From the NCBI RefSeq assembly GCF_029543125.1, contig NZ_JARQWW010000001.1, forward strand, positions 124,001-188,000: 64,000 nt of DNA, written 5' to 3'. The position numbers and the translations under genes were made by a program. The DNA is from Caulobacter segnis. Lineage in GTDB: Bacteria > Pseudomonadota > Alphaproteobacteria > Caulobacterales > Caulobacteraceae. This document shows positions 55,375 to 63,721 of the stretch, piece after piece. Every line of letters starts with the position of its first letter. The first letter of the stretch is position 1. The notes under the pieces are model-generated. The model was not told the DNA's origin and ran no database searches. It saw only the letters and a list, made by a program, of their open reading frames with translations.

Positions 55375-55399
55375 GGCTCTCCCCCTATGGTGACACGGG

Positions 55400-55431
55400 A
55401 CGGCGGCGGGCATAGCCTCGCCGCCGTTTTT
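55400..55431 (+). terminator. Intrinsic terminator after the aldo/keto reductase gene
   Basis: ACGGCGGCG (55400-55408) pairs with CGCCGCCGT (55419-55427) around a 10-nt loop and is followed by TTTTTG. It lies 26 bp past the stop and only 21 bp before the next start codon. Confidence 0.88.
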
Positions 55432-55451
55432 GTATACGGGGGTCCTTGTTC

Positions 55452-57224
55452 ATGCGTCGCCGCACCTTCCTCGCCGCCCTGCCCGCAGCCGCTGTTGCGG
55501 CCCCGGCCCTGGCCCAGTCGCAGTTCGTCGGCGATCCGAATCCCAACCGCAAGCGGCCCGACGTCCATGGCGGCGACCGCGTCGACGGCGCCAACTTCGC
55601 CTCGCGCTCGGCGGCCTGGGGCGCCAACGGCGCGGCCGGCACGGCTCACCCCCTGGCCACCCAGGCGGCGATCAGCGTCCTGAAGAAAGGTGGCTCGGCC
55701 GCCGACGCCGCCATCGCCGCCAACGCCTGCCTCGGTCTGATGGAGCCCATCGCCTGCGGCATCGGCGGCGACTGCTACGTCCTGCTTTGGGACCCGAAGA
55801 CCAAGAAGGTCATGGGCCTGAACAGCTCCGGCCGCTCGCCCAAGGGCCTGTCGCTGGAGACGGTGCGCAGCCGCGCCAAGGACGGCCTGCTGCCCTCGTG
55901 GGGCGCGGTCACCGTCAGCGTCCCGGGCGCGGTCGACGCCTGGCGCGCCATGCACGAACGCTATGGCAAGCTGAAGTGGGCCGAGCTGTTCGAGGACGCC
56001 ATCCACTACGCCGAGAACGGCCACGCCATCACCCAGAACGTGGCCTTCTATCTGGCCGGCAGCCACAAGCGCTTCACCAACCCCGCCTCGCAGATCGAGG
56101 AGCACGCGAACTTCCTCAAGGTCTGGGCCGCCAGCGGCAAGACCCCGGTCGAGGGCGAGATGTTCCGCAACCCGGACCTGGCCCGCACCTACCGCCTGAT
56201 CGCCCAGGGCGGCGGCCGCGCCTTCTATGAGGGCGAGATCGCCGAGACGATCGAGCGCTATTTCAAGCGCATCGGCGGCTGGATGACCAAGGCCGACCTG
56301 GCCAACCACAAGGCGGTGTGGACCAGCGTCTACAAGACCGGCTATCGCGGCGTGGACGTCTACGCCCTGGCGGAGAACACCCAGGGCCTCGCCACTCTCC
56401 AGATGCTCAACATCATGGAGACCATGGACATCAAGGGGATGGGCTTCCAGTCGGCCGCCGCCATCCACCACGCGGTCGAGGCCAAGCGCCTCGCCTATGA
56501 GGACCGCGCCCGCTACTACGCCGATCAGGACTTCTACAAATCCCCGATCGAATGGCTGATCTCCAAGGACTACGCCGCCGAGCGCGCCAAGCTGATCCGC
56601 CCGGACAAGATCCTCACCCCGGTTTATCCGGGCCAGGCGCCGAGCAAGGGCGACACCACCTATTTCACCACCGCCGACAAGGACGGGATGATGGTCTCGA
56701 TCATCCAGTCTAACTATCGCGGCATGGGCTCGGGCCTGGTGCCCGACGGCCTGGGCTTCATGTTCCAGGACCGGGGCGAGCTGTTCGCCCTGACCGACGG
56801 CCACCCCAACATCTACGCTCCGGGCAAGCGCCCCTTCCAGACCATCATCCCCGGCTTCGCCATGAAGGACGGCCAGCCCTGGCTGTCCTTCGGCGTCATG
56901 GGCGGCGACATGCAGCCCCAGGGCCAGGCCCAGATCATCAGCAACATGGTCGACTTCGGCCTGGGCGTTCAGGAAGCCGGCGACTCGCCGCGCTGGCACC
57001 ATGGCGGCTCCACCGAACCCACGGGCGAGGCCCAGCAGGGCGTCGGCGAGCTGAACCTGGAGTCCGGCGTGCCCGAGGCGACGCAGAAGGCCCTGGCCGC
57101 CCTCGGCTGGAACCTCAAGCCCAGCCTGGGCGGCTACGGCGGCTACCAGGCCATCGAACGCTGGCCCGGCCGCTACGCCGCCGCCACCGAGATGCGCAAG
57201 GACGGGGTCGCGCTCGCTTACTAA
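55452..57224 (+). CDS. Exported gamma-glutamyltransferase family protein
   Basis: The 590-residue Ntn hydrolase begins with MRRRTFLAALPAAAVAAPAL, a good twin-arginine signal (RRTFLAA). The large-subunit part has HPLATQAAISVLKKGGSAADAAIAAN and GIGGDCYVLLWD. Autocleavage is expected before T402 in KGDTTYFTTADKDG, and SNYRGMGSGLVPDGLGFMFQDRG follows. The usual TTH is TTY here, a known variation. It would hydrolyse or transfer gamma-glutamyl groups in the periplasm. The ATG at 55452 was preferred over an in-frame TTG two codons earlier. tipF follows after 10 bp. Confidence 0.9.
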   Translation: MRRRTFLAALPAAAVAAPALAQSQFVGDPNPNRKRPDVHGGDRVDGANFASRSAAWGANGAAGTAHPLATQAAISVLKKGGSAADAAIAANACLGLMEPIACGIGGDCYVLLWDPKTKKVMGLNSSGRSPKGLSLETVRSRAKDGLLPSWGAVTVSVPGAVDAWRAMHERYGKLKWAELFEDAIHYAENGHAITQNVAFYLAGSHKRFTNPASQIEEHANFLKVWAASGKTPVEGEMFRNPDLARTYRLIAQGGGRAFYEGEIAETIERYFKRIGGWMTKADLANHKAVWTSVYKTGYRGVDVYALAENTQGLATLQMLNIMETMDIKGMGFQSAAAIHHAVEAKRLAYEDRARYYADQDFYKSPIEWLISKDYAAERAKLIRPDKILTPVYPGQAPSKGDTTYFTTADKDGMMVSIIQSNYRGMGSGLVPDGLGFMFQDRGELFALTDGHPNIYAPGKRPFQTIIPGFAMKDGQPWLSFGVMGGDMQPQGQAQIISNMVDFGLGVQEAGDSPRWHHGGSTEPTGEAQQGVGELNLESGVPEATQKALAALGWNLKPSLGGYGGYQAIERWPGRYAAATEMRKDGVALAY

Positions 57225-57234
57225 GTGAGTCGCC

Positions 57235-58593
57235 ATGCCGCGGCGGACGGGGCCTTTATCCGTTTGCCGCCGGCTCCTCCGGCAGTCGATACTGCTGGTT
57301 GATTCGCACTGGCGTTTCCTTGGCGGGATGATGCGGAAACTGACCCTGGCGCTGCTGATCGGCGCCTATCTTTGTCTGTCCCTGATCGTCGCCCTTACGA
57401 TTTGGCGTAACGGCGGAGGCTGGGGTGCGGGCGTTTCCGCCTTCCTCGGCGGCCTTGGCCTGTGCCTGGCCTTCCACGGCCTGATCGGCCGGATGATCGA
57501 GGCCGCCCAGCTCGAGGGCGAGGTCGAGGCTCTGCGCGAGGCGCATTCCATCCTGCTGACCCAGGTCGAGCGCATCGACGGCCGACTGACCGAGGTGGTC
57601 GAGACCGTCACCGACGACGCCCTGCGCCGCTCCGAAGAACTGACCAGCGAAGTCCACATGCTGGAGGACGTGGTCCAGCGCATGAGCGACAAGCTGGAGA
57701 CCCAGCTGTCCCAGGAAGTCGCCGCCGCCCAGTACGACGCCGCCCGCCCCCGCTCGCAACAGTCGGTCGCTCTGCTGGACGCCGTCCGCGACGCCCTGGC
57801 CGAGAACCGCGTCGACCTCTACCTGCAGCCCATCGTCGGCCTGCCCCAGCGCAAGATGGTCTTCTACGAAAGCTTCTCGCGCCTCCGGGACGAGGGCAAT
57901 CGCGTGATGATGCCGGCCGAGTATCTGGCCGTCGCCGAGCCCGAAGGCCTGGTCGCCGCCATCGACAACCTGCTGCTGTTCCGCTGCGTGCAGGTGGTGC
58001 GCCGTCTGGCGCGCAACGACCGCAAGGTCGGGATATTCTGCAACATCTCGCTCAACAGCCTGGGCGACGAAGCCTTCTTCTCCCAGTTCCTGGAGTTCAT
58101 GTCGGCCAACCGCGACCTGTCCGGCTCGCTGATCTTCGAACTGGGCCAGAGCGCCTTCGACCAGCGCGGCCCGGTGGAGGCCCGCCATATGGCCCGCCTC
58201 GCCGCGCTCGGCTTCCGCTTCTCCATCGACAAGGTCAGCGACCTGGATCTCGACTTCCAGGACCTGGCCCGCGCCGACGTGAAGTTCGTCAAGGTCGGCG
58301 CCCAGATGCTGCTCGACCAGCTGGAGGAGGAAGGCGGCCGCCTGGTGCTCGCCTCCCTGCCCGACCTGCACGCCGCCGACTTCGCCGCCCTCACCCGCCG
58401 CTACGGCCTGGAGGTCATCGTCGAGAAGGTGGAGAGCGAGCGTCAGATCGTCGATCTGCTCGACCTCGACATCGGCTACGGCCAGGGCAACCTGTTCGGC
58501 GAGCCCCGCGTGGTCCGCGACGCGGTCCTGGCGGAGGCCGAAGCCCCCGCCCAGTTCTTCCGCGAAGCCCTGCGCCGCCGGGTGGGACGCTAA
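57235..58593 (+). CDS. tipF: TipF-like flagellar positioning protein with degenerate EAL domain
   Basis: The 452-residue protein has two membrane helices (about 34-56 and 62-85), a coiled coil (about 88-165) and an EAL-like domain (about 175-445). The EAL signature reads YESF (E212), and several metal ligands of active phosphodiesterases are missing: IFCNISLNSLGD, FELGQSAFDQRG, FSIDKVSDLDLDFQ. This is the pattern of Caulobacter TipF, a c-di-GMP receptor that sets flagellar assembly at the new pole and whose key glutamate is, as I recall, E211. The long start at 57235 keeps that numbering; ATG at 57328 is an alternative just before the first helix. Confidence 0.82.
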   Translation: MPRRTGPLSVCRRLLRQSILLVDSHWRFLGGMMRKLTLALLIGAYLCLSLIVALTIWRNGGGWGAGVSAFLGGLGLCLAFHGLIGRMIEAAQLEGEVEALREAHSILLTQVERIDGRLTEVVETVTDDALRRSEELTSEVHMLEDVVQRMSDKLETQLSQEVAAAQYDAARPRSQQSVALLDAVRDALAENRVDLYLQPIVGLPQRKMVFYESFSRLRDEGNRVMMPAEYLAVAEPEGLVAAIDNLLLFRCVQVVRRLARNDRKVGIFCNISLNSLGDEAFFSQFLEFMSANRDLSGSLIFELGQSAFDQRGPVEARHMARLAALGFRFSIDKVSDLDLDFQDLARADVKFVKVGAQMLLDQLEEEGGRLVLASLPDLHAADFAALTRRYGLEVIVEKVESERQIVDLLDLDIGYGQGNLFGEPRVVRDAVLAEAEAPAQFFREALRRRVGR

Positions 58594-58596
58594 GTA

Positions 58597-58624
58597 AAAC
58601 GGCCGCTGTCTCCAGCGGCCGTTT
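58597..58624. terminator. Bidirectional terminator between tipF and the convergent amidohydrolase gene
   Basis: AAACGGCCGCT and AGCGGCCGTTT form a perfect 11-bp stem with a six-base loop (GTCTCC). A/T runs on both flanks suit termination from either side. Confidence 0.85.
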
Positions 58625-58646
58625 CCATTTCCAGATCTAACAAGCC

Positions 58647-60239
58647 CTACTTCGCCGGTCCCTTGTCCAGCGTCGGCCACTTGACGCCGAGCTGCTCCAG
58701 ATAGGTCTGATCCTTGGTCTCGTCGTAGTAGAACGGCTTCATGGCCTCACGGTACTGGGCCATGATCCCGGTGTTCAGCTCGATGGGCGGCTTGGCGTCG
58801 CCGATCAGCGGGGCGTACTTCTCGTTCTTGGTCTGGACGTTGGTGAAGTAGTCCTTCGCCGCCGCGCGCAGGTCCGGCCGCATCAGCAGATCCAGGGTCG
58901 TCATCGCCACCACCTTGGAGCCGGCCACCACGCCCTTGTGGGCGATCGGCGTGGCCATGGAGATGCCGTTGCGCCAGTTGTGGCCCGGCAAACCCGGGAT
59001 GTTCGACGGGTAGTTCACCGTGATGGTCGGGACCGCCCACGCCACGTCGCCGATGTCGTCGGAGCCGCCGCTCTTGGGCTCCTCCACCGGGGGCTCCAGC
59101 TTCTTCAGCTCGGTGTCGAGGCCGGCGGTCTTGTCGGCGCCCACATTGGCCTGAACCGCCTTGGCGAAGGCCTGGTCATTGGCGTCCCACTTGGGCAGGC
59201 CCACCGCCTGGATATTGGCGTAGGCGGCCTCGGCCATCGGCTTGTTGAAGTGGCGCGGCGCAGCGTAGCCGACCACGCGCTGGGTCACCGTGGTGTCGGT
59301 CATCATCGCCGCGCCGTCGGCGATCTTGTCGCCCATGGCCTTCAGGTCGGCGATCTTCTTGAAGTCCTGCTCGCGGAAATAATACCAGACGGTGGCCTTC
59401 TCAGGCACGACGTTGGGCTGGTCGCCGCCGTCGGTGATCACGTAGTGCGAACGCTGCTCGGGGCGGATGTGCTCGCGGCGGAACTCCCAGCCGGCGTTCA
59501 TCAGCGACACCGCGTCCAGGGCCGACTTGCCCTGCCACGGCTTGCCGGCGGAGTGCGCCGTCTCGCCCTTGAAGGTGTACTGGATCGACACCAGGCCGGT
59601 GCCCGACGCCTTGCCCCAGGTGGTGGCCAAGTTGTCGCCCACGTGGGTGAAGATCACCGCGTCCACGTTCTTGAACACGCCGTCGCGGACCATGTAGGCC
59701 TTGCTGGCCACCAGCTCCTCGGCGACGCCCGGCCACAGCATCAGGGTGCCGGCGATGCCCTCGCGCTCCATCAGCTCCTTCACCGCCAGGGCGGCGACCA
59801 CGTTCACGGCCTGGCCGGAGTTGTGGCCCTCGCCGTGACCCGGCGCGCCGTCCACCAGCGGCTTGCGATAGGGCAGACCCGGAGTTTGGGACGACTTCGG
59901 AATCCCGTCGATGTCGGAGCCCAGGGCGATGACCGGCCCGCCGGTCTTGTTGGTCCAGGTAGCGACCCAGCCGGTGGGCAGGCCCGAGGTCCCGCGCTGG
60001 ATGGTGAAGCCGTTCTTCTCCAGCACGCCGGTTATGTATTTCGAGGTCTCGATCTCCTGGAAGCCCAGCTCACCGAAGCTGAAAATCGAGTCGTTCATCT
60101 GCTGGGCCAGCTTGGCCTTGGAGTCGACCTTCGCGACCGCCTCCTTCTTCAGCGCCGGCAGGGACGCGGCCCAGGCGGACGCGGCGGTCGTGGTCATCAG
60201 CAGCGCGGCCAGCGCGCCGGGCAAGGCCCGTTTAATCAT
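58647..60239 (-). CDS. Exported M20-family amidohydrolase (AbgB-like)
   Basis: The 530-residue protein has a Sec signal (MIKRALPGALAALLMTTTAAS, cut after AWA). M20 metallopeptidase features are ALGSDIDGIPKSSQ, DGAPGHGEGHNSGQAVNVVAAL (metal-binding histidines), WPGVAEELVASKA and FTHVGDN, with the dimerisation domain starting YTFKGETAHSAGKPWQGKSALDA. AbgB (p-aminobenzoyl-glutamate hydrolase) is the closest type I know, but AbgB is cytosolic; this copy is exported and longer. Substrate is unknown. The start at 60239 was chosen at the signal peptide. Confidence 0.88.
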   Translation of the reverse strand: MIKRALPGALAALLMTTTAASAWAASLPALKKEAVAKVDSKAKLAQQMNDSIFSFGELGFQEIETSKYITGVLEKNGFTIQRGTSGLPTGWVATWTNKTGGPVIALGSDIDGIPKSSQTPGLPYRKPLVDGAPGHGEGHNSGQAVNVVAALAVKELMEREGIAGTLMLWPGVAEELVASKAYMVRDGVFKNVDAVIFTHVGDNLATTWGKASGTGLVSIQYTFKGETAHSAGKPWQGKSALDAVSLMNAGWEFRREHIRPEQRSHYVITDGGDQPNVVPEKATVWYYFREQDFKKIADLKAMGDKIADGAAMMTDTTVTQRVVGYAAPRHFNKPMAEAAYANIQAVGLPKWDANDQAFAKAVQANVGADKTAGLDTELKKLEPPVEEPKSGGSDDIGDVAWAVPTITVNYPSNIPGLPGHNWRNGISMATPIAHKGVVAGSKVVAMTTLDLLMRPDLRAAAKDYFTNVQTKNEKYAPLIGDAKPPIELNTGIMAQYREAMKPFYYDETKDQTYLEQLGVKWPTLDKGPAK

Positions 60240-60379
60240 CACTCGAAATCCATGCTCAACGGGCGCGAAGCCCCCCAAAGAGGCTAGACGTCTGTACGCG
60301 CCGCTCCCCCATCCGCATGGGGGCATGGCGAAGCCAAGCCTGGCAAGGGTTCACTGTGCGTCTGGGCCATTATCTCCGC

Positions 60380-60484
60380 CTCCCTCGCCCTTGTGGCGAG
60401 GGTCCCTGCATCGGCTGCCTCGGAGCTTGGAGTTTGGGCGCTGAGCAAGCGGACGCAGGGACCCTAGGCACAAGGCCTAGGGAG
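60380..60484. repeat. Nested inverted repeat with covarying stems (family C)
   Basis: Two 29-bp arms (60380-60408 and 60456-60484) are inverted copies flanking a 47-bp spacer. Each arm is itself a hairpin: CCCTCGCC-CTTGT-GGCGAGGG in the first and CCCTAGGC-ACAAG-GCCTAGGG in the second. The arms differ at stem positions 5 and 7, and both changes are compensated on the other side. It fills most of the 313-bp gap 60240-60552, the rest of which holds the promoters of the flanking divergent genes. Confidence 0.75.
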
Positions 60485-60552
60485 ACGAAATTTGTAGAGC
60501 GCACCGCAAGGTTCGGAATGCCCGGCTCCTCCGAACCAGCCATATCCACCCC

Positions 60553-61251
60553 ATGATCGCCCCCGACACCCTCGACTGGCCGCGCATCGCCGCCGAACTG
60601 GACGCCCGAGGCTGGGCGCTCACCGGCCGGGTTCTCGACGACGCCGACTGCGCCGCCCTGGCCGGCCTCTATCCGCAGGACGCCGGCTTCCGCAGCCGGG
60701 TGGTCATGGCCCGCCACGGCTTCGGGCGCGGGGAGTACAAGTACTTCAGCTATCCCTTGCCCGACCGGGTCCAGACCCTGCGGGCGGGGCTGTATCCGCA
60801 CCTGTCCGCCATCGCCAACCGCTGGGCGGAGCGGCTGGGCATCGACAACCGCTTCCCGCCGAGCCTGGACGAGATGCTGGGCCGCTGCCACGCCGCTGGC
60901 CAGCTTCGCCCCACCCCGCTGCTGCTGACCTACGGCGCCGGCGACTACAACTGCCTGCACCAGGACCTTTATGGGGAGCATGTCTTCCCGCTCCAGGCCG
61001 CCTTCCTGCTGGACGAGCCGGGCGTGGATTTCGAGGGCGGCGAGTTCGTCCTCGTGGAGCAGCGTCCCCGCCAGCAGTCCGCGCCCCAGGTCGTGCCCCT
61101 GTTCAAGGGCGAGGGCGTCATCTTCGCCGTGCGCGAACGGCCGGCGGAGGGAACGCGCGGCGTCCATCGCCGCATCCTGCGCCATGGCGTCAGCGAAATC
61201 CGCTCCGGCCGGCGGCGGACCATGGGGGTCATCTTCCATGATGCGAGTTGA
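60553..61251 (+). CDS. 2-oxoglutarate/Fe(II)-dependent oxygenase family protein
   Basis: The 232-residue protein has the jelly-roll facial triad: H136-x-D138 in CLHQDLYGEHVFPLQAAF, and H205 in GVHRRILRHGVSEI, with a downstream arginine for 2-oxoglutarate. YGAGDYN precedes the motif and GGEFVLVEQRPRQQS lies between. The compact form with ARHGFGRGEYKYFSYPLPD suggests a small stand-alone hydroxylase. Substrate is unknown. It may share a transcript with the HAD gene that starts 32 bp later. Confidence 0.87.
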   Translation: MIAPDTLDWPRIAAELDARGWALTGRVLDDADCAALAGLYPQDAGFRSRVVMARHGFGRGEYKYFSYPLPDRVQTLRAGLYPHLSAIANRWAERLGIDNRFPPSLDEMLGRCHAAGQLRPTPLLLTYGAGDYNCLHQDLYGEHVFPLQAAFLLDEPGVDFEGGEFVLVEQRPRQQSAPQVVPLFKGEGVIFAVRERPAEGTRGVHRRILRHGVSEIRSGRRRTMGVIFHDAS

Positions 61252-61283
61252 CCGCACCGCCTGATCCCCGCTACCGCCGGGGC

Positions 61284-62153
61284 ATGCGCGCAGCTCCCCT
61301 CCTCCCCGCCGGCCTTTCCGAACTCAAGGATCGCTACGACGTCCTGCTCTGCGACGTCTGGGGCGTGATCCACAACGGGCGCGAAAGTTTCCCCGAGGCC
61401 TGCGCCGCCCTGGCCCGCTGGAACGCCGAGATCGGCCCGGTGGTCCTGATCTCCAACTCCCCGCGCCCGGCCAGCGACGTGGTCGCCCAGTTGGAGGCGC
61501 TGAACGTGCCGCAGGCGGCCTGGGCCGGCTTCGTCACCTCCGGCGACGCCACCCGCGCCCTGCTGTCCCAGCACGCGCCCGGCCCAGTCTGGACCGTCGG
61601 CCCCGTGCGCGACGCCCCGCTCTATGACGGCCTGAACCTGGCCTTCGCCGACGCGGAGGACGCGGCCTTCATCTCGCTCACCGGCCTGTACGACGACGAG
61701 AACGAGACGCCCGAGGACTATCGCGAGCGCCTTCAGATCGCCGCCGAGCGCAAGCTGCCCCTGATCTGCGCCAACCCCGACCGGGTGGTTCAGCGCGGCG
61801 ACAAGCTGATCTACTGCGCCGGCGCCCTGGCCGATCTGTACGAGAGCCTCGGCGGCCAGGTGCTGATGGCCGGCAAGCCCTTCGCCCCGATCTATGACCT
61901 GGCCCTGGCCGAAGCCGAGCGCCTGCTGAAGCGCCCTGCCGACCGCAGCCGCGTCCTGTGCATCGGCGACGGCGTGATCACCGACGTCCTGGGCGCCGAA
62001 AGCCAGAAGCTGGATTGCCTGTTCATCGCCAAGGGCATCCACGGCCTGAAGGCCATGGGCCCGGACGGCCGCCTGCACGCCCCCGCCGTGGAGGCCCTGC
62101 TCAACGCCGAGGGGACCACCGCCACGCACGCCATGGGCGACCTCGTCTGGTGA
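61284..62153 (+). CDS. HAD-superfamily (subfamily IIA) hydrolase, TIGR01459 type
   Basis: The 289-residue protein has motif I as LLCDVWGVIHNG (D24, with Trp at the usual variable place), ISNSPRPASDV as motif II, and a C2 cap. The ending motif is CIGDGVITDVLGAESQKLD. The DVWGVxHNG form is typical of the TIGR01459 group, resembling sugar and nucleotide phosphatases such as NagD. The ATG at 61284 was chosen; an in-frame TTG at 61248 overlaps the oxygenase stop but adds residues without family similarity. Confidence 0.87.
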   Translation: MRAAPLLPAGLSELKDRYDVLLCDVWGVIHNGRESFPEACAALARWNAEIGPVVLISNSPRPASDVVAQLEALNVPQAAWAGFVTSGDATRALLSQHAPGPVWTVGPVRDAPLYDGLNLAFADAEDAAFISLTGLYDDENETPEDYRERLQIAAERKLPLICANPDRVVQRGDKLIYCAGALADLYESLGGQVLMAGKPFAPIYDLALAEAERLLKRPADRSRVLCIGDGVITDVLGAESQKLDCLFIAKGIHGLKAMGPDGRLHAPAVEALLNAEGTTATHAMGDLVW

Positions 62154-62220
62154 CATCGACCCGTCACGGGGTACAACGGCGCCGCAAGACAACGACGCCG
62201 GAACGGCGAGGAGAGTGCGG

Positions 62221-62643
62221 GTGAAGAGCTACTTCCTGGAAGACCTGAGCGTCGGCATGTCCGCCGAGACCACGAACCTCGTCACCGAGGCGGTCATCCA
62301 GAAGTTCGCCGACGTCAGCGGCGACACCAATCCCGTCCACCTGGACGCCGACTTCGCGGCCAAGACGTCGTTCGGAGAGCGCATCGCTCACGGCATGCTG
62401 TCCGGCGCCTACATCTCGGCCGCCATCGGCACGAACCTGCCGGGGCCGGGCGCGATCTACATCTCGCAGTCACTGTCCTTCAAACGCCCGGTGAAGATCG
62501 GCGCCGAGGTGGTCACCCGCGTTGAGATCACAGCCATCGACGAGGCCAAGGCCCGCGTCACCTTCGCCACCGTCTGCAAGGTGGGCGGCAAGGCCGTGGT
62601 GGACGGCGAGGCCGTGGTCATGGTCCCCCGCCGGAGCGCCTGA
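62221..62643 (+). CDS. phaJ: MaoC-like (R)-specific enoyl-CoA hydratase (PhaJ-like)
   Basis: The 140-residue single-hotdog protein has the hydratase-2 motif VSGDTNPVHLDADFAAKTSFGERIAHGML, with catalytic D35 and H40. IYISQSLSFKRPVKIGAEV and the C-terminal strands complete the fold. PhaJ links beta-oxidation to polyhydroxyalkanoate or other lipid synthesis by making (R)-3-hydroxyacyl-CoA. A GTG at 62221 is preferred over the GTG at 62215 because GGCGAGGAGA is better spaced from it. It ends directly before ribF. Confidence 0.85.
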   Translation: MKSYFLEDLSVGMSAETTNLVTEAVIQKFADVSGDTNPVHLDADFAAKTSFGERIAHGMLSGAYISAAIGTNLPGPGAIYISQSLSFKRPVKIGAEVVTRVEITAIDEAKARVTFATVCKVGGKAVVDGEAVVMVPRRSA

Positions 62644-63576
62644 TTGACCCTGCGCATCATCCATAGCTGGAAAGACCTGGGCCCCGAGGATCGCGGCGCC
62701 TCCGTGGCGCTCGGCAACTTCGACGGCGTCCATCAGGGCCACCAGCACGTCATCACCGCCGCCGCCGAAGCGGCCAAGCGTCTGGACGCCCCGCTGGGGG
62801 TCATCACCTTCGACCCGCACCCGCGCCGCCTGTTCCGGCCCAACGAGCCGGCCTTCAAGCTGATGACCCACGACCAGCAGGCGCGCGCGCTGGAGGCGAT
62901 GGGCGTCCGCCGCCTGTACCTGCTGCCCTTCGACTTCGAGATGGCCAGCCTGTCCGACCGCGAGTTCGCGCAGAAGGTGCTGAAGGGCGGCCTCGGCGTG
63001 CGCCATGTGGCCGTGGGCTTCGACATCTCCTTCGGTCGCGGCCGCAGCGGCGACGCCGGCCTGATGCGACAGTACGGCGAGGAGCTCGGCTTCTCGGTGT
63101 CGGTTGAGGAAGCCGTGGGCGAGGAGAGCGGCAAGTTCTCCTCCACCGGCGTGCGCGAGGCGCTGCGCGCCGGCCGTCCGGAAGAGGCCGCCCACATCCT
63201 GGGCCAGCCCTTCGCTATCGAGGGGATCGTCCGCCGCGGCCGCCAGCTCGGCCGCCAACTGGGCTTCCCCACCGCCAATGTGGCGCTGGAGGACTATGTG
63301 GTCCCCAAGCTCGGCGTGTACGCCACCCGCACCCGCCTGCCCGATGGGCGCGTGGTCCCGGGCGTCGCCAATCTGGGCAACAACCCCACCACCGGCGAGG
63401 TCGAGACCCGTCTGGAGACCTGGCTCTTCGATTTCGACGAGGACCTCTACGGCCAGACCCTGGAGACCCAGCTGATCGCCTTCCTCCGCCCCGAGGAGAA
63501 GTTCAGCTCCATAGAGGCCATGGTCGAGCAGATCCACGAGGATGAGCGCCAGGCGCGCGGGATTTTGGGGGCGTAA
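62644..63576 (+). CDS. ribF: Bifunctional riboflavin kinase / FAD synthetase
   Basis: The 310-residue enzyme makes FMN and FAD. The N-terminal adenylyltransferase part has SVALGNFDGVHQGHQ (about 20-34), VITFDPHPRRLF and VGFDISFGRGRSGD. The C-terminal flavokinase has RGRQLGRQLGFPTANVAL and GVANLGNNPTTGEVETRLETWLFDFDEDLYG. The start is TTG at 62644, immediately after the phaJ stop (TGA-TTG), since the next methionine would delete the first strand. A repeat follows the stop. Confidence 0.95.
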   Translation: MTLRIIHSWKDLGPEDRGASVALGNFDGVHQGHQHVITAAAEAAKRLDAPLGVITFDPHPRRLFRPNEPAFKLMTHDQQARALEAMGVRRLYLLPFDFEMASLSDREFAQKVLKGGLGVRHVAVGFDISFGRGRSGDAGLMRQYGEELGFSVSVEEAVGEESGKFSSTGVREALRAGRPEEAAHILGQPFAIEGIVRRGRQLGRQLGFPTANVALEDYVVPKLGVYATRTRLPDGRVVPGVANLGNNPTTGEVETRLETWLFDFDEDLYGQTLETQLIAFLRPEEKFSSIEAMVEQIHEDERQARGILGA

Positions 63577-63582
63577 AGCAAT

Positions 63583-63718
63583 CTCTTCCCCTGCGAAGCG
63601 GGGGAGCGGGACCATGCGCAGCATGGTGGAGGGGGCGACCGCCCACTCTGAGCCCAGTCACGCCCCCTCCACCGCTTCGCGGTCCCCCTCCCCCGTACCT
63701 TCGCTACAGGGGAGGAGA
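63583..63718. repeat. Long imperfect inverted repeat (family B)
   Basis: Left parts CTCTTCCCCTGCGAAGCGGG, GGGACC-ATGCGCAGCAT-GGTGGAGGGGGCG are mirrored on the right by CGCCCCCTCCACCGCTTCGC-GGTCCCCCTCCCCC and CAGGGGAGGAGAG. The whole of 63583-63718 can fold as one long hairpin with internal side hairpins, in the gap between convergent ribF and the last gene. This looks like a dispersed intergenic palindrome and may also terminate transcription. Confidence 0.8.
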
Positions 63719-63721
63719 GTT

